The notes under the pieces are model-generated. The model made no database searches, was not told the origin of the DNA, and saw only the letters and a list, made by a program, of their open reading frames with translations. Made by a program: the position numbers and the translations under genes. Shown here one piece after another: positions 11,817 to 23,149 of a stretch of DNA of 64,000 nt. Each line of letters starts with the position of its first letter. Position 1 is the first letter of the stretch. Origin of the DNA: an uncultured Roseibium sp. (GTDB taxonomy: Bacteria; Pseudomonadota; Alphaproteobacteria; Rhizobiales; Stappiaceae); NCBI RefSeq assembly GCF_963669205.1, contig NZ_OY769915.1:5722501-5786500 (forward strand). The letters run 5' to 3'.

Positions 11817-12505
11817 CGGGCTCCCCCCTCGTCTTCGTGCCCGGTCTGCTCTGCACGGAAGATCTTTACGCGCCCCAGATCGCGGCACTTTCGGATCGCC
11901 CGATCCTGGTGGCCGACAACCGCTCAGACGACAGCATCGGTGCAATTGCCGGCCGTCTTCTGCAAGACGCACCGGATCGCTTTTCGCTGGTGGGGCTTTC
12001 CATGGGTGGCTACATCGCCTTCGAAGTCATGCGGCGCGCACCTGAACGCGTTGATAGACTCGCGCTTTTGAACACGTCGGCGCGTGCGGACTCCGAAGTA
12101 AGGGCGAAGCAGAGGCAGGTCTTGACCGAACTCGCCCTGAAAAACCGTTTCGACAAAATCCCCGATCTCTTCTTTCCCGGTTTCGTGCATGAAAAGAACG
12201 AAACCAGCGAACATCTCAAGTCGATCGTTCGGGAGATGGCCGCCGAGACCGGCGCTGATGCCTTCATCCGTCAGCAAAACGCCAACGCGGCGCGCATCGA
12301 CTCCCGCCCGTCCCTCGCACGCATCAACTGCCCGACGCTCGTGCTTTCCGGCGATGGCGACCGTTTGATCGCACCGGATCTGTCCGTTGAGATCCATCGG
12401 CTGATCGCCGGCAGCGACCTCGTCATTCTGGAAGACTGCGGACACCTGTCGACGCTCGAGCAGCCCGGGGAAGTGACGGCGAAACTGCGCGCTTTCCTTG
12501 CCTGA
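11813..12505 (+). CDS. Alpha/beta hydrolase
   Basis: 230-residue alpha/beta-hydrolase-fold protein. It shows the nucleophile elbow G-L-S-M-G-G (serine in LVGLSMGGYIAFE), an oxyanion-hole segment VFVPGLLC near the N-terminus, an Asp in SGDGDRLIAP and a catalytic His in EDCGHLSTLEQP, so the Ser-Asp-His triad is complete. It overlaps ubiG by 4 nt. The substrate cannot be told from sequence; nothing beyond proximity links it to quinone synthesis. A terminator follows. Confidence 0.88.
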   Translation: MTGSPLVFVPGLLCTEDLYAPQIAALSDRPILVADNRSDDSIGAIAGRLLQDAPDRFSLVGLSMGGYIAFEVMRRAPERVDRLALLNTSARADSEVRAKQRQVLTELALKNRFDKIPDLFFPGFVHEKNETSEHLKSIVREMAAETGADAFIRQQNANAARIDSRPSLARINCPTLVLSGDGDRLIAPDLSVEIHRLIAGSDLVILEDCGHLSTLEQPGEVTAKLRAFLA

Positions 12506-12536
12506 ACCCGGGCAAACCTCCACGGGACCGTCTGCG

Positions 12537-12558
12537 ACCTGATGGCGCAGGTTTTTTT
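12537..12558 (+). terminator. Rho-independent terminator after ubiG-hydrolase operon
   Basis: A short stem ACCTG/CAGGT with a 6-nt loop is followed by a run of seven T. The stem is short but the T-run is good and it lies 31 bp after the hydrolase stop. Confidence 0.55.
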
Positions 12559-12724
12559 GATCCCTGTCAAAGATTCGAGTTGCGGCGAAACTAGAGTTGT
12601 CTCACGCTGATCCGGCAGACCCGGGAAAGCTGGCGCGCGGAAACTGACCCGCCACCCGGATGGAATGGATCTCACGACGGTTTCGGGCCGCAGGCGCGAA
12701 ATGAAGACAAGCGGAGGATCACAC

Positions 12725-13237
12725 ATGGCAACCAAACGCAATCCGGACGTATTCGACTTCACCGCACTCAAGTTCGAGTGGCCGATGCCGTCCTTCACGA
12801 ACTGGTCGCTGGCCGAGAGGGAAGACAGGATCGAGGCAAAGACCGTCGCCGGTTTCCAGAAAATGGGAACCGCCATGTGGTCCCATGCCGAAAAGGCGTT
12901 CGAAGACCATATGGAGTTCGTTAGTCACCGGTTTCACGAAGACTTTGAATGCGCCAAGTCGCTGACGCAATGTGTCGCTCCGGAGCAGACGCTCGCAACG
13001 CTTCAGGACTTCTATTCGAAGATGGCAACCGAGTACCAGGAGCACTTCGAGCAGCAGGCATCGCTGTTCCGGGACAGTTTTTCGCAAGGCGCGGCCGTCG
13101 TCGAGGAACTCAACGAGGCAGCAATGGAAAATGTCGGTGAACTCGGCAAGGCAGCGGAGGAAACGCTTGCCGACATGAAGCCGGCGCGGGCCAAGACGCC
13201 TTCGCGCTCTTCAGCGGCAACCAAGACGCAGAAATAA
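12725..13237 (+). CDS. Phasin family protein
   Basis: 170-residue, largely helical protein of the phasin type, which coats polyhydroxyalkanoate granules and controls their size. The central part (about residues 40-150) is an amphipathic coiled-coil region with AGFQKMGTAMWSHAEKAFEDHM and FYSKMATEYQEHFEQQ-like heptads; the C-terminus is an Ala/Lys/Ser-rich tail (PARAKTPSRSSAATKTQK) typical of phasins. The start has GGAGG 9 nt upstream. It is a single-gene unit. It agrees with the acyl-CoA metabolism encoded elsewhere in the window. The family call rests on composition and pattern, as phasins diverge strongly. Confidence 0.8.
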   Translation: MATKRNPDVFDFTALKFEWPMPSFTNWSLAEREDRIEAKTVAGFQKMGTAMWSHAEKAFEDHMEFVSHRFHEDFECAKSLTQCVAPEQTLATLQDFYSKMATEYQEHFEQQASLFRDSFSQGAAVVEELNEAAMENVGELGKAAEETLADMKPARAKTPSRSSAATKTQK

Positions 13238-13294
13238 GACGGCGCAGGCAGTCGTCCGGCGGCACATTGGAGATCGCCGCCGGAGACGGCGCTG

Positions 13295-13813
13295 TCAGTT
13301 CTTGTCTTCGGGAAGTTCCGGCAGCGGCATCACCGGGATACCCTCCTCAAGGAGTTCGACGGCATCTTTCGGTGTCGTTTCACCGTAGATGCTCCGCTCC
13401 TCGGCGTCGCCGTAATGGATTTTTCGCGCCTCGTCGGCAAACCCCGTGCCGACATTCTCCGAGCTTTCGATGATCCGTGCGCGCGCCTGTCTGAAGGTTT
13501 CGACAATTTCTTTCTGCCGAAGGTCTCCGGGAAGCAGGGCGGAAGGCTGCAGCGAGGTGTCCACCGATTTGGGAAGGGGCGCGGCTGAGGGCTCTTCGCG
13601 GTCATGCGGCTGCACCGCGGGCGCAATACCGTGCGCTTCCTTGCTGCGCGATGTCGACACCGCCGGCGCCATGAGCCTCTTTTCAACCTTGGCCGATCCA
13701 CAGGCCGGGCACGTCACCAGTTGCCGCACAAGCTGCGCATCGAAGTCTCCGGAGTTTCGGAACCAGCCCTCAAAACCGTGTTTGGCATCGCAAACAAGCG
13801 AATATTTGATCAA
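13295..13813 (-). CDS. DUF1178 family protein
   Basis: 172-residue protein of unknown function. The N-terminal MIKYSLVCDAKHGFEGWFRN and the zinc-ribbon-like CPACGSAKVEKRLMAP identify DUF1178; the C-terminal part contains the conserved EARKIHYGDAEERSIYG segment. It starts with TTG, which overlaps the TGA of the upstream nitrilase-like gene (TTGA), with a GGGAGGA ribosome site inside the end of that gene, so translation is coupled. The cluster comF-grxC-amidase-DUF1178 is conserved in alphaproteobacteria, suggesting a shared but unknown task. Confidence 0.88.
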   Translation of the reverse strand: MIKYSLVCDAKHGFEGWFRNSGDFDAQLVRQLVTCPACGSAKVEKRLMAPAVSTSRSKEAHGIAPAVQPHDREEPSAAPLPKSVDTSLQPSALLPGDLRQKEIVETFRQARARIIESSENVGTGFADEARKIHYGDAEERSIYGETTPKDAVELLEEGIPVMPLPELPEDKN

Positions 13814-14664
13814 GCAGGTTCCTCCCTGAACGCCCGGGTCATGTAGCAGTCGAAGTCGCGTTCATTGGCAATCGCCGGAATGCGCGCGCGTGCCTTGGCA
13901 ACCCTCGCCAGGTCAATTTCGGCAACCAGATGGCCCGGTGCGTCACTGTCCAATTCGGCAACGACATCACCCCAGGGGTCAACAATGAGACTGTGCCCGT
14001 ACGTTTCCCGCCCATCTTCGTGACGGCCTCCCTGTGCCGCCGAGACGACATAGGCACCGTTTTCGATGGCGCGGGCGCGCTGTAGCACATGCCAGTGGGC
14101 TTGGCCAGTCTGCCGCGTGAACGCCGCAGGTGCAGTAAGGATGTCCGCGCCCAGACGCGACTGCGCCCGGAAGATGCCGGGAAAGCGAATGTCGTAGCAA
14201 ATGGCCATTCCGAGCTTGCCGAATGGCAGGTCAACGACCGGAACCTTTTGTCCGGCCCTGTAGGTGGACGATTCCCGCCAGCTTTCGCCACCGGGCAGAT
14301 CGACATCGAACATGTGAACCTTGTCGTAGGTTTCAACGATCGCACCGTTTGGTGCGATCAGCACCGCCCGGTTGGCGACCTGCCCCCCGTCCACAAGGAC
14401 CGCGACCGATCCGACGTGAACGAAGACACCGAGCTCGGCGGTCACCCGTTTGGCCATGCCCAAGAATGTGTCCCGGCCGGGCACATCTATGCGCTCGATC
14501 AGTTCGTCACGGCTGCGCACCAGGACATTCGACATCTCGGGTGTCTGAATATACGTGGCCCCGTCACCGGCAGCTGCCCTGATCAGGTCCTCCGCACGTG
14601 CGGTGTTTTCCGAAATGTCCTTGCCACTTCGAAGCTGAATACAGGCTGCAGCTATGACGGTCAT
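13810..14664 (-). CDS. Carbon-nitrogen hydrolase (Nit1/deaminated glutathione amidase type)
   Basis: Cytosolic nitrilase-superfamily amidase of 284 residues. The Glu-Lys-Cys catalytic triad is present: Glu in QTPEMSNV, Lys in YDKVHMFDV and Cys in AICYDIRFP. Spacing and surrounding residues match the Nit1/Nit2 branch, whose known members hydrolyse deaminated glutathione, a repair reaction. The neighbouring glutaredoxin gene agrees with a glutathione link. The stop overlaps the TTG start of the DUF1178 gene. Exact substrate is inferred from family only. Confidence 0.9.
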   Translation of the reverse strand: MTVIAAACIQLRSGKDISENTARAEDLIRAAAGDGATYIQTPEMSNVLVRSRDELIERIDVPGRDTFLGMAKRVTAELGVFVHVGSVAVLVDGGQVANRAVLIAPNGAIVETYDKVHMFDVDLPGGESWRESSTYRAGQKVPVVDLPFGKLGMAICYDIRFPGIFRAQSRLGADILTAPAAFTRQTGQAHWHVLQRARAIENGAYVVSAAQGGRHEDGRETYGHSLIVDPWGDVVAELDSDAPGHLVAEIDLARVAKARARIPAIANERDFDCYMTRAFREEPA

Positions 14665-14711
14665 TCGTTCGCTTTACCCGGAAGAACGCAATTCACTATC
14701 CGGACACTAAA

Positions 14712-14969
14712 TCAGGAAGCGAGCAGAGCGTCCAGTTTGCCCGAATGTTCCAGGTCGTGCAGATCATCGCAGCCGCCGACATGCGTCTGCCCGACAAAGA
14801 TCTGCGGGAAGGTCGAGCGGCCATTCGCCTTCTGTATCATCTGCTTGCGCAGGCCCCCGTCGAAGGTTGCATCATACTCGGTGTAGTCCACACCCTTCTT
14901 GTCAAGCAAACGCTTGGCTGCGGTACAAAATCCGCACAGTTGCCGCGTATAAATTTCCACCTTGGCCAT
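14712..14969 (-). CDS. grxC: Glutaredoxin 3
   Basis: 85-residue dithiol glutaredoxin that reduces disulfides with glutathione. The active site C-G-F-C (variant of CPYC) is at about residues 11-14 in YTRQLCGFCTAAKRLL, followed by the cis-Pro motif TFPQIFV and the glutathione-binding GGCDDL. The start is set at MAKVEIYTR; the longer frame adds a Cys/Arg-rich tail absent from the family. It lies between comF and the nitrilase-like gene on the same strand. Confidence 0.95.
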   Translation of the reverse strand: MAKVEIYTRQLCGFCTAAKRLLDKKGVDYTEYDATFDGGLRKQMIQKANGRSTFPQIFVGQTHVGGCDDLHDLEHSGKLDALLAS

Positions 14970-15074
14970 ATCGTAGTCCCGTCGTCCGCAAGAGCACCGC
15001 CGATCCGGAGTGCCAATCAAAGTCGGGCGATATATGCGTGCAGTTTGCCGAAACACAAGACGCAAAACGAAACC

Positions 15075-15851
15075 TCAGGGTTGGATTTCATGCACGGCAT
15101 CGCTTCGTGCGGGATCAGCCAAAGCAAATGTGAGAACGTCAACGGAAGCCGCGCCTGCCGAAAGAAGGGATTTTGTGCATGCCGTTACGGTCGCGCCGGT
15201 GGTGATCACATCATCAATCAAAACCACGTGACGGCCCTCCAGCCGGTCCAGACGGCTTTTGTCGACGCTGAATGCCGACCGGACATTCTTATGTCTTTCC
15301 TTGGCCGGCAAACCAACCTGCCTTCGGGTCCGCTTCCGCCGTTTCAGCATGTCGGGCTGGTAGGTACCGCCGCACTCGGTTGCGATGACCTGCGCAAGCA
15401 TGCCCGCCTGATTGAACCGCCGGGATACCAGCCGGACCCAGTGCAGCGGGACGGGAATGATAACGCTGTCCGGCCCAAGAAACTCGCGTCCGGCGTTGCA
15501 CATCCATTTGCCCATGGGCCGGGCAAGCTCCCGCCTGCCACCGAACTTGTACGCAAGCACGAGTCGCTGCGCGGACCCTTCGTAAAATGCCACCGACCGC
15601 AGTCTGTCAAAAACGGGCGGCGAGGCAATCGCGCGCGGGCTCCAGGTATCCTCGCCCACATCATAGGCAAAAGGTGTCCCCAGCCGGTAACAAACCGGTT
15701 TCTCAATGAAGGCCATACCATGCCAGCAGACCGGACACAGTCCGTCGTTCGAACCCACTCTCCGGTCGCAACACAGACAACGGAGCGGCAGCAGAGCCTC
15801 CAATGCCCCTCGTCCAACGGCCGAGGAAATGCTCGACAGCTTTTCCCGCAT
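15075..15851 (-). CDS. ComF family protein (phosphoribosyltransferase-like)
   Basis: 258-residue ComF/GntX-type protein. It has an N-terminal four-Cys zinc finger (CLCC ... CPVC), the conserved YKFGGRRELARPMG segment and a C-terminal type I phosphoribosyltransferase PRPP loop VVLIDDVITTGATVTAC. In transformable bacteria ComF helps process incoming single-stranded DNA; most proteobacterial copies lack a proven role. The start at MREKLSSISS is chosen by family length. An ATG 38 codons upstream adds a hydrophobic, unconserved leader and is less likely but has a TAGGA nearby. Confidence 0.88.
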   Translation of the reverse strand: MREKLSSISSAVGRGALEALLPLRCLCCDRRVGSNDGLCPVCWHGMAFIEKPVCYRLGTPFAYDVGEDTWSPRAIASPPVFDRLRSVAFYEGSAQRLVLAYKFGGRRELARPMGKWMCNAGREFLGPDSVIIPVPLHWVRLVSRRFNQAGMLAQVIATECGGTYQPDMLKRRKRTRRQVGLPAKERHKNVRSAFSVDKSRLDRLEGRHVVLIDDVITTGATVTACTKSLLSAGAASVDVLTFALADPARSDAVHEIQP

Positions 15852-16007
15852 GAAAATCAATTGATCAGCCCCCAGGTGCAACTCGCACGAAAAGCAACTT
15901 ATAATTGTTGAAATTAGAATAAAACTCTTTTTGAAAAATCGGGACTTTGACCTTGAAACCCTCATGTCCTAAGTGACGGTGACAAACGACCATCGACCGG
16001 ATCCAAC

Positions 16008-16895
16008 GTGAACGCGCAAACCGATCTGTTTGACCGCGCCTTGTTCAGAAAAAGGCGGCAGCGCGCACTGAAGCGCGCAAAAACCGGGGCCGATTTTCTG
16101 CTGGCCAATGTCGCGGACGATCTGCAGGACCGCCTGCTGCTGATCAACCGTGTCTTTCGAACCGCGATCGACCTTGGCGGCCACACCGGCCGGATTTCGG
16201 AGGCGATCGGCGCCAGCGGCAAGGCCGGATCGGTCCTGCGCGCGGATCTGTTTTTTGCCGACCCGCATCTGCCGCCTCCCGATCTCGTTGTCGACGACGC
16301 GCTCGTTCCTCTGAAGGATCAGTCGGTGGATCTGATCGTGTCGGCTCTCAACCTGCATCTCGTAAACGACCTGCCCGGAAGCCTGGTACAGATCAGGCGC
16401 GCTCTCGCCCCCGACGGCCTGTTCATGGCCGTGTTGCCCGGCGCTGGCACGCTCACCGAACTGCGAGACAGCCTGACGCGCGCGGAGTTGGAGACAAGCG
16501 GCGGTGCAGCGGCCAGGGTCCTGCCTTTTGCCGACACCCGCGATCTCGGCAGCCTGCTCCAGCGCGCGGGGTTTTCATTGCCGGTGACCGACATGGACAC
16601 GATCACCGTGCGCTATGACACGATGTTTTCCCTCTTGCGCGACCTCCGGAACATGGGCGCGACATCTGTCCTGAAGCAGGGCGAAGGACGTCCCCTGTCG
16701 CGCGCGGCGCTGCTTCGCGCCGCTGCGATTTACGCCGAAGATCACGCGGATGCGGACGGTCGCATCAGGGCCACCTTCACATTGATTACCTTGTCGGGAT
16801 GGGCTCCGCATGAGAGCCAGCAAAGGCCTCTGCGTCCGGGCTCGGCAAAAACAAGACTGGCCGACGCGCTGGGTGTGTCAGAAAGAAAGCTCTGA
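16008..16895 (+). CDS. NDUFAF5/BioC-like SAM-dependent methyltransferase
   Basis: 295-residue class I methyltransferase-fold protein. The start MNAQTDLFDRALFRKRRQRA with RAK and the NLHLVNDLPGSLVQIRRAL and LPGAGTLTELRDSL motifs match the alphaproteobacterial relatives of mitochondrial NDUFAF5, which acts on a complex I subunit. The SAM loop is DLGGHTGRIS. It begins with GTG and diverges from comF. BioC is an alternative name often given, but no biotin genes are nearby. The function in bacteria is inferred. Confidence 0.85.
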   Translation: MNAQTDLFDRALFRKRRQRALKRAKTGADFLLANVADDLQDRLLLINRVFRTAIDLGGHTGRISEAIGASGKAGSVLRADLFFADPHLPPPDLVVDDALVPLKDQSVDLIVSALNLHLVNDLPGSLVQIRRALAPDGLFMAVLPGAGTLTELRDSLTRAELETSGGAAARVLPFADTRDLGSLLQRAGFSLPVTDMDTITVRYDTMFSLLRDLRNMGATSVLKQGEGRPLSRAALLRAAAIYAEDHADADGRIRATFTLITLSGWAPHESQQRPLRPGSAKTRLADALGVSERKL

Positions 16896-16947
16896 CCGGG
16901 ATCTGTGAACGCACTGCAAAATCAAAAAGTTATCGGAAGACTGGACG

Positions 16948-17157
16948 TTACTTTGACGCTCCGTCAAGAGCACCCGCGATCGTACCGAAGACATCATCGC
17001 TGATGGTGGTTCCGAGGGGCACCATGGCCAGAATGATGACCGAACCCAATAGCCCGACGATCAATCCGTATTCGATGGCCGTCGCACCACTTTCGTCGTT
17101 CCGAAAGCGGGAGAGCAGCCGCTTGGCTGACGCGTCCAGTTTTGACTTGTTTTTCAT
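16948..17157 (-). CDS. Flp family type IVb pilin
   Basis: 69-residue prepilin of the Flp/Fap type. The basic leader ends ESG, followed by the mature start ATAIEYGLIVGLLGSVIIL, which has the invariant Glu at position +5 and an adjacent Tyr, and a hydrophobic helix; the processing site is for a TadV/CpaA-type prepilin peptidase. The ATG with a GGGAG ribosome site 8 nt upstream is preferred over a TTG two codons earlier. No tad/cpa assembly genes lie nearby, so this is an isolated pilin copy between a methyltransferase and mutT. Confidence 0.92.
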   Translation of the reverse strand: MKNKSKLDASAKRLLSRFRNDESGATAIEYGLIVGLLGSVIILAMVPLGTTISDDVFGTIAGALDGASK

Positions 17158-17197
17158 CTTCAAACTCCCGCCCGACAGGTTTCTGCCTTGCCTGATA

Positions 17198-17599
17198 TTA
17201 TACTGCGTCGATCAGGTGCGGAATGAGAGGTTCGTCTGCTGCCGGCATCGGATAGTCTCTCAGTCTTGTTGCCCGCACCCACTTCAGGGCCTGGTCTTCC
17301 CTTCCAATCGGAGTTCCAGTCCACTTGCGGCATATGTAAAGTGGCATCAGCAAATGAAAATCTTCATAAGTGTGACTGGCAAAAGTCAGGGGTGCCAGAC
17401 ACGCCTCGTTAACCTCGATTCCGAGCTCTTCACCAAGTTCGCGGATCAGGGTTTCTTCCGGTCTTTCCCCTGCTTCCACTTTCCCCCCGGGAAATTCCCA
17501 CAATCCCGCCATGGACTTGCCTTCCGGGCGTTGCGCAAGAAGGATGCGCCCGTCCACGTCAACAAGGGCGCAGGCGGCAACTAGGACGATTTTTGTCAT
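17198..17599 (-). CDS. mutT: 8-oxo-dGTP diphosphatase MutT
   Basis: 133-residue Nudix hydrolase. The Nudix box is complete (GGKVEAGERPEETLIREL then GEELGI, matching G-x5-E-x7-R-E-U-x-E-E-x-G-U), and the N-terminus VAACALVDVDGRILLAQRP with WEFPG is the MutT pattern. The enzyme hydrolyses 8-oxo-dGTP so that the oxidised base does not enter DNA. The inner ATG fits the family length. It is placed next to argJ, a common alphaproteobacterial pairing (argJ-mutT). Confidence 0.93.
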   Translation of the reverse strand: MTKIVLVAACALVDVDGRILLAQRPEGKSMAGLWEFPGGKVEAGERPEETLIRELGEELGIEVNEACLAPLTFASHTYEDFHLLMPLYICRKWTGTPIGREDQALKWVRATRLRDYPMPAADEPLIPHLIDAV

Positions 17600-17682
17600 G
17601 AATTTCGATCCAGTTTTCAACCGGGGAACAAGGAGCCGTTAAGCATGTCAGGGATTACCTTGCGATAACTGCCAAATTCCGA

Positions 17683-18924
17683 TCAACTTCGGTAGTCACC
17701 GTTGATCGCGACATATTCTTTGGTCAGGTCGCAGGTCCAGACCCTGGACCGGCCGGAACCGATACCGAGATCCACCCGGATGGAGATGTTTTCCTCTTTC
17801 ATCACGGCGGACGCAGCTTCTTCGCTGTAGCCGGGATCTCGTTCGCCTTCCACGGCAACACGGACATCGCCGAACCAGATGGCAAGCCTGTCCCGGTCGG
17901 CCGGTTCTCCGGCCTTTCCGACCGCCATCACGATCCGCCCCCAGTTTGCATCCTCGCCGGCAACCGCCGTCTTGACGAGCGGCGAATTCGCGATCGCCAG
18001 CGCGATCTTCCGGGCGGACGCGTCGCTTTCGGCGCTTTCGACGCTGATCTCGACGAACTTGCGCGCGCCTTCCCCGTCCCGGACGATCTGGTGCGCAAGG
18101 TCCTGCATGACCCCGCGCAGCGAAGCCTGCAGGCTTGCGGCCCTCGGATCGTCGATCGAAAGGATCGGCGCAACGCCCTTTTCCGCCGCGCGTCCCGTTG
18201 CAAACAGCAGGACGGTGTCCGACGTCGAGGTGTCGCTGTCGACGGTAATTGCGTTGAAACTGCCGTCTGTCTCGGCGCTCAGCATGGCCTGCAAAACGTC
18301 CTGCGAGATCGCGGCATCCGTGAAAATGAACGACAGCATCGTCGCCATGTCCGGGGCGATCATTCCGGCTCCCTTGGCAATCCCGCTGATGGTGACCTTC
18401 TGATCGCCGAATGCCACGTCACTTGTTGCCACCTTGGGATAGGTGTCGGTCGTCATGATGGCCTTGGCGGCGTCAAGCCAGGCGTTCTGGTCCTGCCCGG
18501 ACTTCAGGTCTTCGACGACGTCCTGGAATTTTTCGGCCGGAAGCGGCTCTCCGATTACGCCGGTGGACGCGAGGTAAATCTCGTTCACCGCGCAATCGAG
18601 CGATCTGGCGACGATGTCGGCGGACAGTTCGACGGCCGCCCTGCCTTTCTTGCCTGTGAAAGCATTGGCATTTCCGGAGTTCACGAGAAGCGCCCGCGCG
18701 GTACCCGTCCTGAGCCTGTCCTTGCACCAGTCGACCGGAGCGGATGTGCATTTCGACCGGGTGAAGACACCGGCCACCGTCGTCCCCTCGTCCAGGGTCG
18801 CGAGCAGAACGTCTGTCCGGCCCGCATATTTCAGACCTGCCGCTGCGGTGGCAAAGCGGACACCCGGTATCTCCGGCATGTCGGGTGTGGTTTTCGGAGC
18901 GAGCGGAGAAACGGTCGTCGACAT
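17683..18924 (-). CDS. argJ: Bifunctional glutamate N-acetyltransferase/amino-acid acetyltransferase ArgJ
   Basis: Arginine biosynthesis enzyme that transfers acetyl from N-acetylornithine to glutamate and may also make N-acetylglutamate from acetyl-CoA. It is a self-cleaving Ntn-type precursor: the cleavage motif KGAGMIAPDMATMLSF has the nucleophilic Thr that becomes the start of the beta chain. Other conserved parts are TRSKCTSAPV, NSGNANAFTGKKG and the C-terminal TCDLTKEYVAINGDYRS end. The 413-residue length is normal. It follows the parvulin gene on the same strand with repeat element B in the gap, and mutT follows 80 bp on. Confidence 0.97.
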   Translation of the reverse strand: MSTTVSPLAPKTTPDMPEIPGVRFATAAAGLKYAGRTDVLLATLDEGTTVAGVFTRSKCTSAPVDWCKDRLRTGTARALLVNSGNANAFTGKKGRAAVELSADIVARSLDCAVNEIYLASTGVIGEPLPAEKFQDVVEDLKSGQDQNAWLDAAKAIMTTDTYPKVATSDVAFGDQKVTISGIAKGAGMIAPDMATMLSFIFTDAAISQDVLQAMLSAETDGSFNAITVDSDTSTSDTVLLFATGRAAEKGVAPILSIDDPRAASLQASLRGVMQDLAHQIVRDGEGARKFVEISVESAESDASARKIALAIANSPLVKTAVAGEDANWGRIVMAVGKAGEPADRDRLAIWFGDVRVAVEGERDPGYSEEAASAVMKEENISIRVDLGIGSGRSRVWTCDLTKEYVAINGDYRS

Positions 18925-19017
18925 GACAGCTGTCCCGGTTGGTTGAACGTTCAGCTGTCCTTAGAGAGCGCATTTGGCGAGCGCAAGTCTTTTCGAGAAG
19001 ACCAGGAAAACGCCAGA

Positions 19018-19041
19018 ACCCGGCGGATGTCACCGCCGGGT
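19018..19041 (-). terminator. Possible terminator of the parvulin gene
   Basis: A perfect 9-bp stem ACCCGGCGG (19018-19026) with a 6-nt loop lies between repeat element B and argJ. On the minus strand the following sequence has only a short interrupted T-run, so termination would be weak. Confidence 0.35.
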
Positions 19042-19045
19042 CCTC

Positions 19046-19198
19046 TAGGCCATACCCTCATAAACCGGGCCGCAACGGCGCTGCAAACGGCGATCGGGTG
19101 CAAGGAAAGTGCGAAAAGCGGGCTTTCTGCCCGTTTGAGCGCATTGACGCGGCAGGCCGAAACCGTTTCTGCGTCCCTTCGGGATAGGGTACGGCCTA
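19046..19198. repeat. 153-bp intergenic repeat element (copy B)
   Basis: Inverted ends TAGGCCATACCCT (19046-19058) and AGGGTACGGCCTA (19186-19198) match at 12 of 13 positions. The body 19100-19185 aligns with 7055-7140 of copy A, including GCAAGGAA, the AGCGGGC(n)GCCCG hairpin and the CTTCGG end; both copies also share CTCATAAA just inside the left end. Like copy A it lies just beyond the stop codon of a minus-strand gene. No open frame of its own. Confidence 0.7.
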
Positions 19199-19215
19199 AA
19201 GATATGCGAACCGCG

Positions 19216-20079
19216 TTACTGCGCCGCCTCACCCTGCTGGCTCGGCAGCTGCAGCGCGTCGTCGAGAATTTCCACTTCGGTCGCAGCCTTGAGCTCGGCC
19301 ATCCTGGCTTCATATTGCTCACGGATGAGCCGCTGGCGCAGCTCCCCGGCAACGGCTTCGAATGCCGGCTTTTCCTGGCGCCGCTTGTCTTCCAGCTTGA
19401 TCACGTGCCAGCCGAACTGGGTCTGGACCGGTTCCTTGGTGTAAGCGCCGGGCTCTAGTTCGAACACGGCATCCTCGAACGGCTTGACCATTTGTCCCTT
19501 GCCGAAATAGCCGAGATCGCCGCCGTTCGGTCCGGAAGGCCCGGTGGACTTTTCCTTGGCGAGTTCCACGAAGTCCGCGCCGCCGTCCAGCTGCTTGATC
19601 AGGTCCTCGGCTTCCGCCTTCTCGTTCACCAGAATGTGACGTGCATTGACCTCTTCCGGACCCTCGTAGTCTTTGAATTCTTCCTCGTAGGCCGAATTGA
19701 GCACCTCGTCCGTGATCGCCCCGTCGATTTTCTGGGAGATATAGGCATTGCGCAAGGCCTGCAGTTCAAGGAACTCCAGCTGCTTCTTGAAGTCCGGGTC
19801 CTGGTCCAGACCGTCCTTGCGTGCAGCCTGTGCAATCAGTTCCATGTCGACGACGACGTCCAGCAGCAGCGCCCGCCACTGATCGGGTGGAAATTGCTGC
19901 AATTGCTGGCCAAGGTCTTGTGCGGCAAACGCAATATCGGCTTCCGTGATATCCGCATCGCCGACCCTGGCGACCACGTCACCGGGTTCGGCGGCACTCA
20001 GCGAGGCGGATCCGAGCGTCACGGCCAGCATGGAAACGGCGACAGCCTGAACCGGCCTGCGCATCGAAATTCGGAACAT
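19216..20079 (-). CDS. Periplasmic parvulin-type peptidyl-prolyl isomerase
   Basis: 287-residue exported foldase. It begins with a signal peptide (basic MFRISMRRP, hydrophobic AVAVSMLAVTLGSA, cleavage after SLSA). An N-terminal chaperone-like helical region follows, then a single PpiC/rotamase domain with ARHILVNEKAEAEDL, GGDLGYFGKGQMVKPFE and QFGWHVIKLED. The C-terminus is a helical tail. The start is the ATG with AAAGGA 7 nt upstream; an earlier start 12 codons up is weaker. It probably assists folding of outer-membrane or periplasmic proteins. It is divergent from secA, whose translocase would deliver its clients. Confidence 0.93.
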   Translation of the reverse strand: MFRISMRRPVQAVAVSMLAVTLGSASLSAAEPGDVVARVGDADITEADIAFAAQDLGQQLQQFPPDQWRALLLDVVVDMELIAQAARKDGLDQDPDFKKQLEFLELQALRNAYISQKIDGAITDEVLNSAYEEEFKDYEGPEEVNARHILVNEKAEAEDLIKQLDGGADFVELAKEKSTGPSGPNGGDLGYFGKGQMVKPFEDAVFELEPGAYTKEPVQTQFGWHVIKLEDKRRQEKPAFEAVAGELRQRLIREQYEARMAELKAATEVEILDDALQLPSQQGEAAQ

Positions 20080-20346
20080 GAGAAGTCCTTTACGTATAGG
20101 AACAGTAACTTTCATTCCCTCATTCAGGAGGGCGTGGGTACTTTGCCTATTCCAGCGGCGTTGACAAGCATAGAGCCCCCTCTTATCTGTCGGGCGTCCC
20201 TGCTTTTGGGCGGGAAGGCATCTTTCAGGCCGCGTTCACCGGCCGGCGCGTTGCGTCTGGCGGGAACGTGGACAGCAATTGAGACGATTTCAAGGGCGCG
20301 CGCCATATTGCCATTGTGGGCGCCCCGGGTAGGGAAGGACCGCCAC

Positions 20347-23121
<2,775 letters not shown>

Positions 23122-23149
23122 CCCTGTCTTCAGCGCGGACCGTCTTTGA

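Noticed and set aside
13255..13284. Terminator between phasin and DUF1178 genes
   Set aside because: An 8-bp stem TCCGGCGG exists but the loop is 14 nt and no T-run follows on either strand.
19492..20346. N-terminal extension of secA upstream of 20347
   Set aside because: The frame is open but overlaps the parvulin gene and is not SecA-like; the ATG at 20347 has a strong ribosome site and the family N-terminus.
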